NCBI RefSeq assembly: GCF_003034995.1
Contig: NZ_PZKF01000026.1
Coordinates: 1-39,607 of the forward strand
Reading direction: 5' to 3'
Source of the DNA: Phaeovulum veldkampii DSM 11550
GTDB taxonomy: Bacteria > Pseudomonadota > Alphaproteobacteria > Rhodobacterales > Rhodobacteraceae
DNA length: 39,607 nt
Position numbers and translations under genes: made by a program
Shown here: positions 1 to 9,259 of the stretch, piece by piece
Layout: the number at the start of each line of letters is the position of its first letter
How positions within the stretch are numbered: the first letter of the stretch is position 1
The notes under the pieces: generated by a model
Databases searched by the model: none
Told to the model about the DNA's origin: nothing
The model's input: the letters and a program-made list of their open reading frames with translations, nothing else

Positions 1-342
1 CAGGCCAAGGTCTTCCCACAGATGGCCGCCCTCCATCGCGCGGCGGGCAAGGATCTGGGCCAGCCAGCCGCTTTCGGCGCTGACAGAGCCGCCGCGCCAC
101 TGGATCATCAGCGCAATTGCCGCCTGATCGGGCGGCGGCGGGGCCAGCGGGCGGTCAAGATCTGGCAGCGGCGGGCCGCGCCAGAACCGCGCAGCGAGCC
201 GCGCCAGATCGGCGCCCTCAAGCCCCAGCAGATCGGGCAGGGCGCCCTGGCCCGCCGCGCGATCGGCCAACGCGTGGGCCAGGATCGCCGCCATATCTGC
301 GGCCAGATCAGGGGGGGCTGGGTCAGGCGGGGGCGGGTTCAT
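1..342 (-). CDS. nifQ: NifQ, N-terminal part (runs off the left edge)
   Basis: The minus-strand reading frame from the ATG at 342 stays open to base 1, giving 114 residues of the N-terminal part. The motif near residues 97-114 (SGWLAQILARRAM, then HLWEDLGL) is characteristic of NifQ, which supplies molybdenum for FeMo-cofactor synthesis. The Cys-rich metal site of the family lies in the C-terminal part, outside the window, so it cannot be checked. The start lies inside the end of the preceding ferredoxin gene (20-bp overlap), which suggests translational coupling at the tail of the nif operon. The N-terminus is rich in Pro and Ala (MNPPPPDPAPPD). Confidence 0.82.
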   Translation of the reverse strand, partial: MNPPPPDPAPPDLAADMAAILAHALADRAAGQGALPDLLGLEGADLARLAARFWRGPPLPDLDRPLAPPPPDQAAIALMIQWRGGSVSAESGWLAQILARRAMEGGHLWEDLGL

Positions 343-628
343 GGGTCTGGCAATCTTTCGGGCAGACCCGGTTGCAGGCGCCACAGCCGATACAGTCGCC
401 TGCATCGACCATCACCATGACCTTGCGCAGGATTTCGTCGTCATCATCGTCATCGGGGTCCAGATCGACCAGATCGCCGTCTTCGGTCACGCCTTTCAGC
501 GTCATCACCGACCGGCTGCAGACCTTGAAGCAGCGGCCGCAGCCGATGCAGGTGGTGCTGTCGATCGCCGACAGGTAAAGGGGCGTGTATTCGGTGCCGC
601 CGCGGGTGAAGGCTGTGATCGGCATCAT
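323..628 (-). CDS. fdxB: Ferredoxin III, nif-specific, 2[4Fe-4S]
   Basis: A 101-residue ferredoxin with two cluster motifs: CIGCGRCFKVC (residues about 27-37) and CIGCGACNRVC (about 80-90). Between them is an unusual acidic linker with a run of six Asp (DPDDDDDDE). This layout fits the nif-linked ferredoxin III family (FdxB), thought to donate low-potential electrons to nitrogenase or to cofactor assembly. Two adjacent ATG codons (628 and 625) are possible starts; AAAGGA just upstream suits either. It starts 14 bases after the DUF269 stop and overlaps nifQ by 20 bases, consistent with cotranscription. Confidence 0.9.
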   Translation of the reverse strand: MMPITAFTRGGTEYTPLYLSAIDSTTCIGCGRCFKVCSRSVMTLKGVTEDGDLVDLDPDDDDDDEILRKVMVMVDAGDCIGCGACNRVCPKDCQTHEPAPA

Positions 629-642
629 CTGTCCTTTCGGGG

Positions 643-1125
643 TCAGGCTTGCGCGGCTTCGGGAAAGCGGGCGACAGTGGCGGCGGCATCGGCGGCAAGC
701 GTCTCGCCCGCCTCGGCCAGTTTCTGGAAGGTTTCAAAACCAAAGCGGTGCACGTCGCGCAGGTGTTTCGACAGCACCACCAGCCGCCCCGCGATCAGCA
801 CCACGCGGCCCCAGCCTTCGTGGTTGAATTTGCTCATCTGCCCGGCCATGCAGCCGGTTTCACGTTCCAGCATCAGCCCGATTGCGTCGTAGAATTTTTC
901 CAGCCGCCACATCACATCGGGGTCGGGGTCCGAGATGATCGGCATCGCCCGGCGTTCCTCGGCGGTCAGGATGAAATCGGCCAGCAACTCGGCGTCGCTT
1001 TTCCCTTCCCACGAGCCATAGGAATCTTCGGCGCGGATCACCGCAGCCAACTGGCGCAAAAAGGCGCTGTCGGGCCAGTCGCCGCCGCGCGTGGCGGGGG
1101 GGGCTTCGGCTTCGGGGGCGGTCAT
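643..1125 (-). CDS. NifX-associated protein, DUF269 family
   Basis: A 160-residue soluble protein of the DUF269 family (NifX-associated nitrogen fixation protein), found almost only in nif clusters next to nifX. Recognisable family stretches are DSYGSWEGKSDAELL near residues 35-49 and the C-terminal GWGRVVLIAGRLVVLSK. Its ATG overlaps the nifX stop in an ATGA arrangement, so translation is probably coupled to nifX. The precise biochemical role is not established; a helper role in FeMo-co assembly is inferred from conserved gene order. The first residues (about 1-16) are Ala/Pro-rich and look like a flexible extension. Confidence 0.88.
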   Translation of the reverse strand: MTAPEAEAPPATRGGDWPDSAFLRQLAAVIRAEDSYGSWEGKSDAELLADFILTAEERRAMPIISDPDPDVMWRLEKFYDAIGLMLERETGCMAGQMSKFNHEGWGRVVLIAGRLVVLSKHLRDVHRFGFETFQKLAEAGETLAADAAATVARFPEAAQA

Positions 1126-1559
1126 TGGCTCATCTCCTCGCTGTGGTCGTCATCCATAAAATCGCTGCTGCCGCGGCCAAGAGCCTTGCGCAGGAAGGGC
1201 GGCGGGGTGCCTTGCAGCATCTCGCGCACCTGTCCAAGGACGGCGGCGATGGGCTCGGGGTCTTTGCGCTTGATCGGGTGCACGCCCGCGCGCACCACCC
1301 GCGCTGCCGATGGCCCGCCGATGGCCAGAACGAACAGCAGCGCGCAGCCCTCAATCGCTGCGACCTTGGGGGCGATGCGGTCGGTTTCGTCATCGTGCCG
1401 GGCGGTTTGCGCGGTCGGCTCGGCAAAGGTCAGCGCCTCGACAAAGCGGGCCTCGGTGGCGTTGACCTCGTAGATGGCAAAATTCCGGGCCGAGCCGAAA
1501 TGCGCGTTCAGGGTTTCCATGTCATTGGTCGCAATGGCGATTTTCAGCGCGTTGGTCAT
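1122..1559 (-). CDS. nifX: Nitrogenase cofactor carrier NifX
   Basis: A 145-residue protein of the NifX/NafY/VnfX cofactor-binding superfamily. It begins MTNALKIAIATNDMETLNAHFGSARNFAIYE-like (read in short segments), the usual NifX opening with the conserved LNAHFGSA segment. NifX binds NifB-co or the VK cluster in transit to NifEN. The ATG at 1559 is chosen because CGGAGC lies about 7 bases upstream; the same frame runs further upstream but there overlaps nifN. The gap to the nifN stop is only 13 bases. The C-terminus is acidic and His-poor (MDDDHSEEMSQ) and overlaps the next gene by 4 bases. Confidence 0.93.
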   Translation of the reverse strand: MTNALKIAIATNDMETLNAHFGSARNFAIYEVNATEARFVEALTFAEPTAQTARHDDETDRIAPKVAAIEGCALLFVLAIGGPSAARVVRAGVHPIKRKDPEPIAAVLGQVREMLQGTPPPFLRKALGRGSSDFMDDDHSEEMSQ

Positions 1560-1572
1560 CTTTTGCTCCGGT

Positions 1573-2955
1573 TCAATGAGGCGCAGGCGGCGTATCGGGG
1601 GCATGCTCGAACTCCTGATCAATTCGGGCGGCGCCGAAATCTTCGGGCCGGGGGCGGTGCGATTGGGCCAGAACGGCATTGGCGATTTCAAAGTAGAAGG
1701 CGCGGGTGCCGCGATAGCCGACGCGGCACTGATCCTGTGCGCCCAGCCGGTCCATGATCGGAAAGCCCGCGCGCACCAGCGGCAGGTGCAGCCGCTCGGC
1801 GCCCATCCGGCCATGGGCATGTGTCAGCATCAGTTGTGCCCCCGCGGCAGCCGCCGCGCGTTCCAGATCGCCCAGATCTCCGATGATCACCTCGTCTGCC
1901 GGGATACGTTCGGCATTGGGGTTTTGCCCAGCGGTGGTGACGGCGGCCACGATTTCGGCCCCCATCGCGGTCAGGCCCGAACCCAGCCCAAAGGCCAGAT
2001 CGGGTTCGGCGGCCAGTGCCACGCGTAGTCCGCCGATCTGGAAATGCGCGTCAAGGCAGGCGTCGGTCAGTCGGGCGCGGTCGCGCTTGATGATCGCGGG
2101 CGGTTCGTGGCCCGAAAGCTCCATCAGGGCGGTGACAAAGGCATCGGTGGCGCGCAGCCCGGTCAGCCCGCCGAACACCCGCGCGGGCACGCCGCGCGCT
2201 GCCAGCAGGTTGGCGGCGGGGCGCATCGCCTCGCCCACCGCCAGCGTCGCCACGCTGTTGGCCATGGCCCTGATCGCTGCCAGAGGGGTGCCCCCGGTCG
2301 AGGTGCCCGACCAGTCGGCAGCCAGATGCCCGTCAAGCGAGGTGGAGATGTCGGGCAGAATGATCGGCGTCAGGCCAAAGGCGCGGATCATGCCCGCAAT
2401 CTCCTCGACCTCGGCGGGCGTCAGGTGGCTGCCGGGCAGAAAGTTGACCTGACCCGCCACCGTGGCGCCGCCCTGGGCAGGCACCAGCGCGGTGATGATC
2501 GCCTCGACCGCGCGAGCCCAGCCATCCTCCAGCCCGCCCTTGAAATCGGGGGTCGCGGCATGAACCACGGCAAGCCCCGCAAAATCGGGCCGCCGTTCCA
2601 TGATCGCGCGCAACTCGCCTGCGATATCCTCGCCCCGAGTCTCGGCCAGCGCGGTCGAGGCGATGCCGATGAACTGGGGCTTGGCGCGGGCCAGCAGGTT
2701 TTCGATTGCTGCCTCGATCTGCTCCCCGCCGCCCAGAATGGCGCTGATTTCGTTCATCGCAGTGGTTTGCAGCGGGATCGCCTCATGGAAATGGCGCACC
2801 AGATGTACCATCGCAAAGGCGGTGCAGCCCTGGGCGCCGTGAAACAGCGGCACCGCGCCCGCAATGCCTAGATAGGCCATGGCCGCGCCTAGCGGCGCCG
2901 AGGTTTTCAGCGGGTTGGTGGACAGCGCGCGGCGCGGGTGAACCAGACGGGCCAT
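1573..2955 (-). CDS. nifN: FeMo-co scaffold subunit NifN
   Basis: A 460-residue member of the oxidoreductase/nitrogenase component 1 family, homologous to NifK. It forms the NifE2N2 scaffold on which the FeMo-co precursor is matured. Visible family features: NPLKTSAPLGAAMAYLGI near the N-terminus, the cluster-region HGAQGCTAF, and a C-terminal LVRAGFPIMDRLGAQDQCRVGYRG like that of NifK/NifN. The ATG at 2955 directly follows the nifE TGA (TGAATG), so NifE and NifN synthesis is tightly coupled, as expected for an obligate heterotetramer. Length matches the family. Confidence 0.95.
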   Translation of the reverse strand: MARLVHPRRALSTNPLKTSAPLGAAMAYLGIAGAVPLFHGAQGCTAFAMVHLVRHFHEAIPLQTTAMNEISAILGGGEQIEAAIENLLARAKPQFIGIASTALAETRGEDIAGELRAIMERRPDFAGLAVVHAATPDFKGGLEDGWARAVEAIITALVPAQGGATVAGQVNFLPGSHLTPAEVEEIAGMIRAFGLTPIILPDISTSLDGHLAADWSGTSTGGTPLAAIRAMANSVATLAVGEAMRPAANLLAARGVPARVFGGLTGLRATDAFVTALMELSGHEPPAIIKRDRARLTDACLDAHFQIGGLRVALAAEPDLAFGLGSGLTAMGAEIVAAVTTAGQNPNAERIPADEVIIGDLGDLERAAAAAGAQLMLTHAHGRMGAERLHLPLVRAGFPIMDRLGAQDQCRVGYRGTRAFYFEIANAVLAQSHRPRPEDFGAARIDQEFEHAPDTPPAPH

Positions 2956-4344
2956 TCACACCTCCCACGGGGCGGGGGCGCGCAGATCGGCCCAGACGGG
3001 GTTGTTGATCGACCGGTCCAGCGTTTTGACCAGTTGCACCATGCCCATGTAACCGGCGTAGGGTTCGTGCTTTTCCTGATTGACGTCGATCCAGGGCACG
3101 CGTGCCTTGAGCGCCACGAACTGGCTGCGTGCGCCCGACATCAGGACATCGGCCCGCGCCTCGCGCAGCAGCTTGAACATTTCGCGCGGGGCCATGTTGT
3201 CGAACATATGGGCCTCGGTGCCCATGATCTGCACGACACGGCCGCGATCATCGGGCGTGGCCTTGCGCATCGAGGTGCCGACCACCTCCATGCCCAGTTC
3301 CTGAAGCGCCGACACCACCGACCATGTCTTGTGCCCGCCGGTGTAAAGCAGCACCCGCCGCCCGGCGATGCGGGGACGATAAGGCTCCAGCGTGGCCCAG
3401 GTGCGGGCCTCTTCCTCGGCGATCAGCGCCTCGCAGCGCGGGATCAGGTCGGCGGGGGCACCGCGGTCTGCCAGCATCCGGCAGATGGTGCGCAGCGCGT
3501 CCGACGTGTCGGAAATGCCGTAGAACGACCCTTCGAAATAGGGAATGCCGTAGGTTTCCTGCAACTTTCGCGCCAGATTGACGTAGCCATGCGCGCAGAA
3601 CAGCATCGACACCCGCGCCCGGTGCGCCATCGCCACTTGCCGATAGCGCGCATCGCCCGAGATCGAGCCCAGCACCCGGATGCCCAGCCGGTCCAGCAGC
3701 GGCTTGACCTGCCACAGTTCGCCCGACAGGTTGAAATCGCCGATCAGGTTGATGTCGCACAGGCCTGGGGCCTGGGGTTCGAGCGTGCCGATGACATGTT
3801 TGAACAGCACCTCGCCCGCCATCCGGTTGCCCAGATTCTTTGAGCCCACATAGCCCGGCACATTGACCGGAATGACGGGGGTCTCGAACCGCTCGGCGGC
3901 GGCCTTGCAGACCGCCTCGATATCGTCGCCGATCAGGGCGGTGACGCAGGTGGCATAGACGAAAACGGCGGCGGGCGCCTGCTGTTCGATCACCTCGCGG
4001 ATCGCGCGGAACAGCTTTTTCTCGCCCTGGCCCATGACGATGTCCATCTCGGTCAGGTCGGTGGTAAAGCCGGTGCGATACAGTTCCGGCCCCGACGAGG
4101 CCGAGCCGCGGTTGTCCCAGGCGTTGCCCTCGCAGCCCAGCGGCGCATGAACCAGATGGGCCGCATCCACAATGGGCTGCAAGGCGATCTTGGCGCCGTC
4201 AAAGGCACAGCCGCCCGCAGCCGCGCCGGGCGTGAGCGCCTTGGAGCACCCCTTGCGGCGGCTGGCCGCGTCCTTGGCACGGTTGGTGGCGCAGGCGGGT
4301 TCGTCGAACGCCGCTTCGATCTGATGTTTCAAGGCTTCCGCCAT
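2956..4344 (-). CDS. nifE: FeMo-co scaffold subunit NifE
   Basis: A 462-residue protein homologous to NifD and partner of NifN in the FeMo-co assembly scaffold. The N-terminal half shows the Cys positions typical of NifE: Cys33 (KGCSKAL), Cys46 (GGCAFDGAK), Cys71 (APLGCEGNAWDNRGS) and Cys133 (YATCVTALIGDD). The start ATG at 4344 follows a G-rich stretch (AGGGGG) as ribosome site. A perfect 9-bp GC hairpin separates it from nifK upstream, so expression is probably lower than that of the structural genes. It is directly contiguous with nifN downstream. Confidence 0.96.
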   Translation of the reverse strand: MAEALKHQIEAAFDEPACATNRAKDAASRRKGCSKALTPGAAAGGCAFDGAKIALQPIVDAAHLVHAPLGCEGNAWDNRGSASSGPELYRTGFTTDLTEMDIVMGQGEKKLFRAIREVIEQQAPAAVFVYATCVTALIGDDIEAVCKAAAERFETPVIPVNVPGYVGSKNLGNRMAGEVLFKHVIGTLEPQAPGLCDINLIGDFNLSGELWQVKPLLDRLGIRVLGSISGDARYRQVAMAHRARVSMLFCAHGYVNLARKLQETYGIPYFEGSFYGISDTSDALRTICRMLADRGAPADLIPRCEALIAEEEARTWATLEPYRPRIAGRRVLLYTGGHKTWSVVSALQELGMEVVGTSMRKATPDDRGRVVQIMGTEAHMFDNMAPREMFKLLREARADVLMSGARSQFVALKARVPWIDVNQEKHEPYAGYMGMVQLVKTLDRSINNPVWADLRAPAPWEV

Positions 4345-4367
4345 CGCAGCCCCCTGTCAGATAAACA

Positions 4368-4389
4368 GGCCCCGGCGGGTGCCGGGGCC
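4368..4389 (-). promoter_or_regulatory. GC hairpin between nifK and nifE
   Basis: A perfect inverted repeat: GGCCCCGGC (4368-4376), 4-base loop, GCCGGGGCC (4381-4389). It lies between the nifK stop (4398) and the nifE start (4344) and has no U-tract. It could stabilise the 3' end of nifHDK mRNA or attenuate transcription into nifEN. Confidence 0.6.
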
Positions 4390-4397
4390 CGCATGCG

Positions 4398-5936
4398 TCA
4401 GCGGGTGAGATCGAAGGAAATATCCGTCTCGCCCAGAGTGCCGCTGTCGCTGTCGAGCTTGTCAAAGACCGTGTCGAGCAGCTTGACCAGCACGTTCAGC
4501 GCCCCCTGATAGCCCCAGGTCGGGAAGCGGTGGTGGTGGTGGCGGTCAAAGATCGGGAAGGTCAGGCGGATCAGCGGCAGGCCCAGATCGCGTTCCAGAT
4601 ATTTGCCATAGCTGTTGCCGATCAGCATGTCGGCCGGCTCGGTGGCCAGGATCGAGCGCAGATGCCACAGATCCTTGCCGGCCCAGACCTGGCAGCCCTG
4701 CCCGAAGGGTGACGAGGCCAGCAGCGCCTGCATTTTTTCGGCCCAGTCCTTGCCGCCGTTGGTGGCAAGGCAGTGCTTCGGCTCGCCGCCGGTTTCCATC
4801 ACGAAACGCGCCATCGAATAGACGAAATCGGGGTCGCCATAGATCGCATAGGTCTTGCCGTGCAGATAGGCTTGGCTGTCGGCCATCGCATCCACCAGAC
4901 GGCCGCGTTCCAGCCGCAGCGCCTCGGGGATTTCCTTGCCGGTCAGTTCCGACAGTTTCATCAGTAGCTCGTCAGTGCCCTGCACGCCCATCGGGTAATG
5001 GAAGGCGCTGGTTTCCTGGCCCTTTTCTTCGCAGAATGCCAGCGTCTTGCGCGAGCAATATTCCTGCATCGAGATTGTGGCTTTGGCGTTCAGCGCGTCC
5101 TTGATTTCATCTTGCGTGGTGCCGCCCGAATACATGCGGAATTCACCGTCCGAGGGGGTGTCGTAGACATCCGACACATCCGACAGGACGGTGGCCTGCA
5201 CACCCATCAGCCCCAGCATCCGCTTCAGTTCGCGGATGTTGCCGACAGCATAGCCGTCAAAGCCGGGAATGATGTTGATGCCGTCGCCTGGCGCGCGTTC
5301 GGCATCTTTCCAGAACGGGGTCAGAATGCCCTTTTGCATGTTGTCATAGCCATCCACATGGCTGCCGACAAAGGCGGGGGTGTGGGCGAACGGGACCGGG
5401 AAATCCTCGGGGACGCTTTCCTTTTCCTTGGCCTTGATGATGAACGAGTTGAGGTCGTCCCCGATCACTTCGGCCATGCAGGTGGTAGAAACCGCGATCA
5501 TCTTGGGATTGTAGAGTGCATAGGTGTTGGCCAGCCCCTCGACCATGTTGGTCAGGCCGCCGAACACCGCCGCATCTTCGGTCATCGACGACGACACCGC
5601 CGAGGACGGCTCCTTGAAGTGGCGCGCCAGGTGAGAACGGTAGTAGGCGACGCAGCCCTGGCTGCCGTGGACAAAGCTCATCGTGCCTTCGTATCCGGCG
5701 GCGGCGAACACCGCGCCCAGCGGTTGGCAGGCTTTGGCGGGGTTGATCGTCAGCGCCTCACGCGCCAGGTTCTTTTCGCGGTAATCCCAGGATTTGGTCC
5801 AGTCGCCGATTTCGGTGACCATGTTCGAGGGATGGCCGCATTCGAAGGTGGCGCGTTTGTTGTCCAGCATCGCCTTGTATTCGGGCTCGTGGAACAGCTT
5901 GGCGTGGTCCAGCACGTTATCTGCGGATTGGGGCAT
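4398..5936 (-). CDS. nifK: Nitrogenase MoFe protein beta chain NifK
   Basis: The beta subunit of Mo-nitrogenase (dinitrogenase, alpha2beta2). The P-cluster ligands are visible as Cys70 (AKACQPLGA), Cys95 ([12 protein letters not shown]) and Cys153 ([13 protein letters not shown]). The frame stays open upstream to 6020, but the ATG at 5936 ([15 protein letters not shown]) is preferred: AAAGG sits about 9 bases upstream, the protein is then 512 residues, and the N-terminus matches other NifK. An ATG four codons earlier abuts the same AAAGG too closely. It lies third in the nif operon after nifH and nifD. Confidence 0.97.
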   Translation of the reverse strand: MPQSADNVLDHAKLFHEPEYKAMLDNKRATFECGHPSNMVTEIGDWTKSWDYREKNLAREALTINPAKACQPLGAVFAAAGYEGTMSFVHGSQGCVAYYRSHLARHFKEPSSAVSSSMTEDAAVFGGLTNMVEGLANTYALYNPKMIAVSTTCMAEVIGDDLNSFIIKAKEKESVPEDFPVPFAHTPAFVGSHVDGYDNMQKGILTPFWKDAERAPGDGINIIPGFDGYAVGNIRELKRMLGLMGVQATVLSDVSDVYDTPSDGEFRMYSGGTTQDEIKDALNAKATISMQEYCSRKTLAFCEEKGQETSAFHYPMGVQGTDELLMKLSELTGKEIPEALRLERGRLVDAMADSQAYLHGKTYAIYGDPDFVYSMARFVMETGGEPKHCLATNGGKDWAEKMQALLASSPFGQGCQVWAGKDLWHLRSILATEPADMLIGNSYGKYLERDLGLPLIRLTFPIFDRHHHHRFPTWGYQGALNVLVKLLDTVFDKLDSDSGTLGETDISFDLTR

Positions 5937-6002
5937 GATCGTCATCCTTTCGCTGGTCGTCCGCATTCCGGGACGCACCGCAAGGGTTGGGTTGAAAAGC
6001 GG

Positions 6003-6034
6003 GGGCAGGCCCAAGGGCAAACCCGCCCCCAGAG
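6003..6034 (-). promoter_or_regulatory. GC hairpin between nifD and nifK
   Basis: The 110-bp nifD-nifK gap holds an inverted repeat with arms GGGGGC and GCCCCC, and an inner GCCC/GGGC pair. The stem is shorter and less perfect than those after nifH and nifK. It lies just after the nifD stop and has no U-tract. The exact boundary is approximate. Confidence 0.4.
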
Positions 6035-6046
6035 TGAAGCCGGGGA

Positions 6047-7525
6047 TCAGGCCGACTTTTTCCAGGGTGCGTCGAACAGACCCCAGACCGGGTTGTTGAT
6101 CGCAAGGTCCATGTCGCGGGCGAAGATCGCAAAGCCGTCATAGCCGTGATAGGGGCCGGAATAGTCCCAGCTGTGCATCTGGCGGAACGGAATGCCCATC
6201 TTCTGGGTCGCGTATTTTTCCTTGATGCCCGAGCCGACGAGGTCGGGGCGCAGGGTCTCGATGAACTTCTCCAGCTCGTAGCCCGAGACGTCATCATAGA
6301 TCAGCGTGCCTTCCTTGACGTATTCGCCGGTGCGCTTGTAGTCGTCGCCATGGGCAAATTCGTAGCCGGTGCCGACGATCTCCATGCCCAGATCATGGTA
6401 GGCGGTCACGACGTGGCGCGGACGCAGGCCGCCGACGTAAAGCATGACCCGCTTGCCTTCCAGCCGCGGCATGTATTTGGCCTTCACCGCATCGACCAGC
6501 GGCTGATACTTGGCAATCACCGCCTCGGCCTTGTCCTGAATGGTCTGGTCGAACTTCGAGGCGATGGCACGCAGCGACGCGGCGATCTGGCTGGGGCCAA
6601 AGAAGTTGTATTCCATCCAGGCCAAGCCGTATTTTTCTTCCATGTGACGGCAGATGTAGGTCATCGACCGATAGCAGTGGATCAGGTTCAGCCTGGCTTT
6701 CGGCGCGCGTTCGATCTCGGCCAGGGTGGCATCGCCCGACCAGCAGCCGATGACGTTGAGGCCGATTTCCTCCAGCAGGATGCGGCTCGACCAGGCATCG
6801 CCGCCGATGTTGTAATCGCCGATGATGTTCACGTCATAGGCGCCGCCTTCATAGTCCACGCCCGCCTCTTGCGCCGGGTCGATCACCCAGTCGCGCAGCA
6901 TGTCGTTGGCGATGTGGTGGCCCAGCGATTGCGAAACGCCGCGGAAACCCTCGCAGCGCACCGGCACGATGGTCTTGCCGATGTCGGCTTTCTTCTTCTT
7001 GGCCACCGCCTCGATGTCGTCACCGATCAGGCCGATCGGGCATTCCGACTGGATCGTGATGCCTTTGACCAGCGGGAACAGTTCGTTGATCTCGTCAATC
7101 GTCTTTTCCAGCTTCTTGTCGCCACCAAAGACGATGTCTTTTTCCTGAAAGTCGGTGGTGAACTGGAAGGTCACGAAACTGTCTACCCCGGTGGTGCCGG
7201 TGTAGTAGTTGCGACGCTGGCTCCAGGAATAATGACCACAGCCCACGGGGCCGTGGCTGATGTGGACCATGTCCTTGATCGGCCCCCAGACCACACCTTT
7301 CGACCCCGCATAGGCGCAGCCGCGGATGGTCATCACGCCGGGAACTGACTTGATGTTGGATTTCACCGTGTCGCATTTCGACACGATTCCGGTTTCGCCC
7401 TCGGGCGCGGCTTCGGCCACGCCCAGATGCTTGGCGCGCTTCTTGGCGGATTTCGCCGGGTAGGCGGAGAGGACGTCTTCGATCAGCTTTTCGGGCGTGA
7501 TCGGATCGGGAATGTCTTTGGCCAT
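6047..7525 (-). CDS. nifD: Nitrogenase MoFe protein alpha chain NifD
   Basis: The alpha subunit of Mo-nitrogenase, carrying the FeMo-cofactor active site. P-cluster ligands: Cys70 (IRGCAYAG), Cys96 ([11 protein letters not shown]) and Cys162 ([11 protein letters not shown]). FeMo-co ligands: Cys284 (LIHCYRSM) and His451 ([15 protein letters not shown]). All are in the canonical context, so the enzyme should be active. The protein is 492 residues, normal for proteobacterial NifD. The ATG at 7525 follows GAAGGAG. It sits between nifH and nifK and is separated from nifH by a strong hairpin. Confidence 0.98.
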   Translation of the reverse strand: MAKDIPDPITPEKLIEDVLSAYPAKSAKKRAKHLGVAEAAPEGETGIVSKCDTVKSNIKSVPGVMTIRGCAYAGSKGVVWGPIKDMVHISHGPVGCGHYSWSQRRNYYTGTTGVDSFVTFQFTTDFQEKDIVFGGDKKLEKTIDEINELFPLVKGITIQSECPIGLIGDDIEAVAKKKKADIGKTIVPVRCEGFRGVSQSLGHHIANDMLRDWVIDPAQEAGVDYEGGAYDVNIIGDYNIGGDAWSSRILLEEIGLNVIGCWSGDATLAEIERAPKARLNLIHCYRSMTYICRHMEEKYGLAWMEYNFFGPSQIAASLRAIASKFDQTIQDKAEAVIAKYQPLVDAVKAKYMPRLEGKRVMLYVGGLRPRHVVTAYHDLGMEIVGTGYEFAHGDDYKRTGEYVKEGTLIYDDVSGYELEKFIETLRPDLVGSGIKEKYATQKMGIPFRQMHSWDYSGPYHGYDGFAIFARDMDLAINNPVWGLFDAPWKKSA

Positions 7526-7552
7526 CGGATGGGCTCCTTCGGGCGGGGATGG

Positions 7553-7575
7553 GGGGCTGGCACGAGGCCAGCCCC
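7553..7575 (-). promoter_or_regulatory. GC hairpin between nifH and nifD
   Basis: A perfect 9-bp inverted repeat: GGGGCTGGC (7553-7561), loop ACGAG, GCCAGCCCC (7567-7575). It lies immediately after the nifH stop (7583) on the transcribed strand and has no U-tract. Stem-loops here are known in other diazotrophs to raise nifH mRNA abundance over nifDK; that role is inferred here. Confidence 0.65.
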
Positions 7576-7582
7576 GTTAGGC

Positions 7583-8692
<1,110 letters not shown>

Positions 8693-8807
8693 TCATATCG
8701 CGCCTGCGATCGCCGCGGCCGGGGGGCGCCTGCCGGGCTGGACGTGGAAAATCAGCTCCGAACCGGCTATGCCGGGGCACCGGCCCAGATCGCAAAGGGA
8801 AATTACT

Positions 8808-9218
8808 ATGGCAACCGTGAAACTGATCTCTGACGCCGAGGCGGCGCAGAACCCGGTCGTGCAGGCGGTGTTCGACGACATCCGCGCCATCCGGAAGACC
8901 GATTTCATCAACAACTTCTGGCGCGCGCTGGCCAATGATCCGGCCGGGCTAAAGCGCACATGGGACCATCTGAAATCGGTGATGGCGACCGAGGGGGCGA
9001 TTGATCCGCTGACGCGCGAGATGATCTATATCGCTGTGTCCACAGCCAATTCGTGCAGCTATTGCGTGCAATCGCACACCGCAGCGGCGCGTGCGCGGGG
9101 TATGACCGAGGCGATGCATGGCGAGTTGTTGGCGATCATCGCGCTGGCGGCGCAGACCAACCACCTGGTGACGGCGCTTCAGGTGCCGCTTGATCCGGTG
9201 TTCGATGTGGCGGGCTGA
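8808..9218 (+). CDS. AhpD-like (carboxymuconolactone decarboxylase family) protein, divergent from nifH
   Basis: A 136-residue protein of the AhpD/CMD superfamily. The redox-active motif SCSYC (CxxC with the downstream His in CVQSHTAAAR) lies around residues 84-92, preceded by the typical TREMIYIAVSTAN helix. Such proteins can act as thiol-dependent peroxidases or reductants. The ATG at 8808 follows AAAGGGA by 7 bases; the same frame open to 8451 runs through the nifH promoter and is not used. It is divergent from nifH across a 349-bp region holding the NifA site, so nitrogen-dependent coregulation and a nitrogenase-protective role are possible but inferred. The substrate is unknown. Confidence 0.85.
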   Translation: MATVKLISDAEAAQNPVVQAVFDDIRAIRKTDFINNFWRALANDPAGLKRTWDHLKSVMATEGAIDPLTREMIYIAVSTANSCSYCVQSHTAAARARGMTEAMHGELLAIIALAAQTNHLVTALQVPLDPVFDVAG

Positions 9219-9223
9219 TGAGC

Positions 9224-9251
9224 GGCCGGGGAGGGGCGTCCCCCCCCGGCG
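9224..9251. terminator. GC hairpin between convergent genes
   Basis: An inverted repeat with arms GCCGGGG (9225-9231) and CCCCGGC (9244-9250) and further G/C pairing inside. It lies in the 41-bp gap between the AhpD-like gene (plus) and the ABC1 kinase (minus). There is no clear T-tract, so termination strength is uncertain. Confidence 0.4.
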
Positions 9252-9259
9252 CGGCCTGC

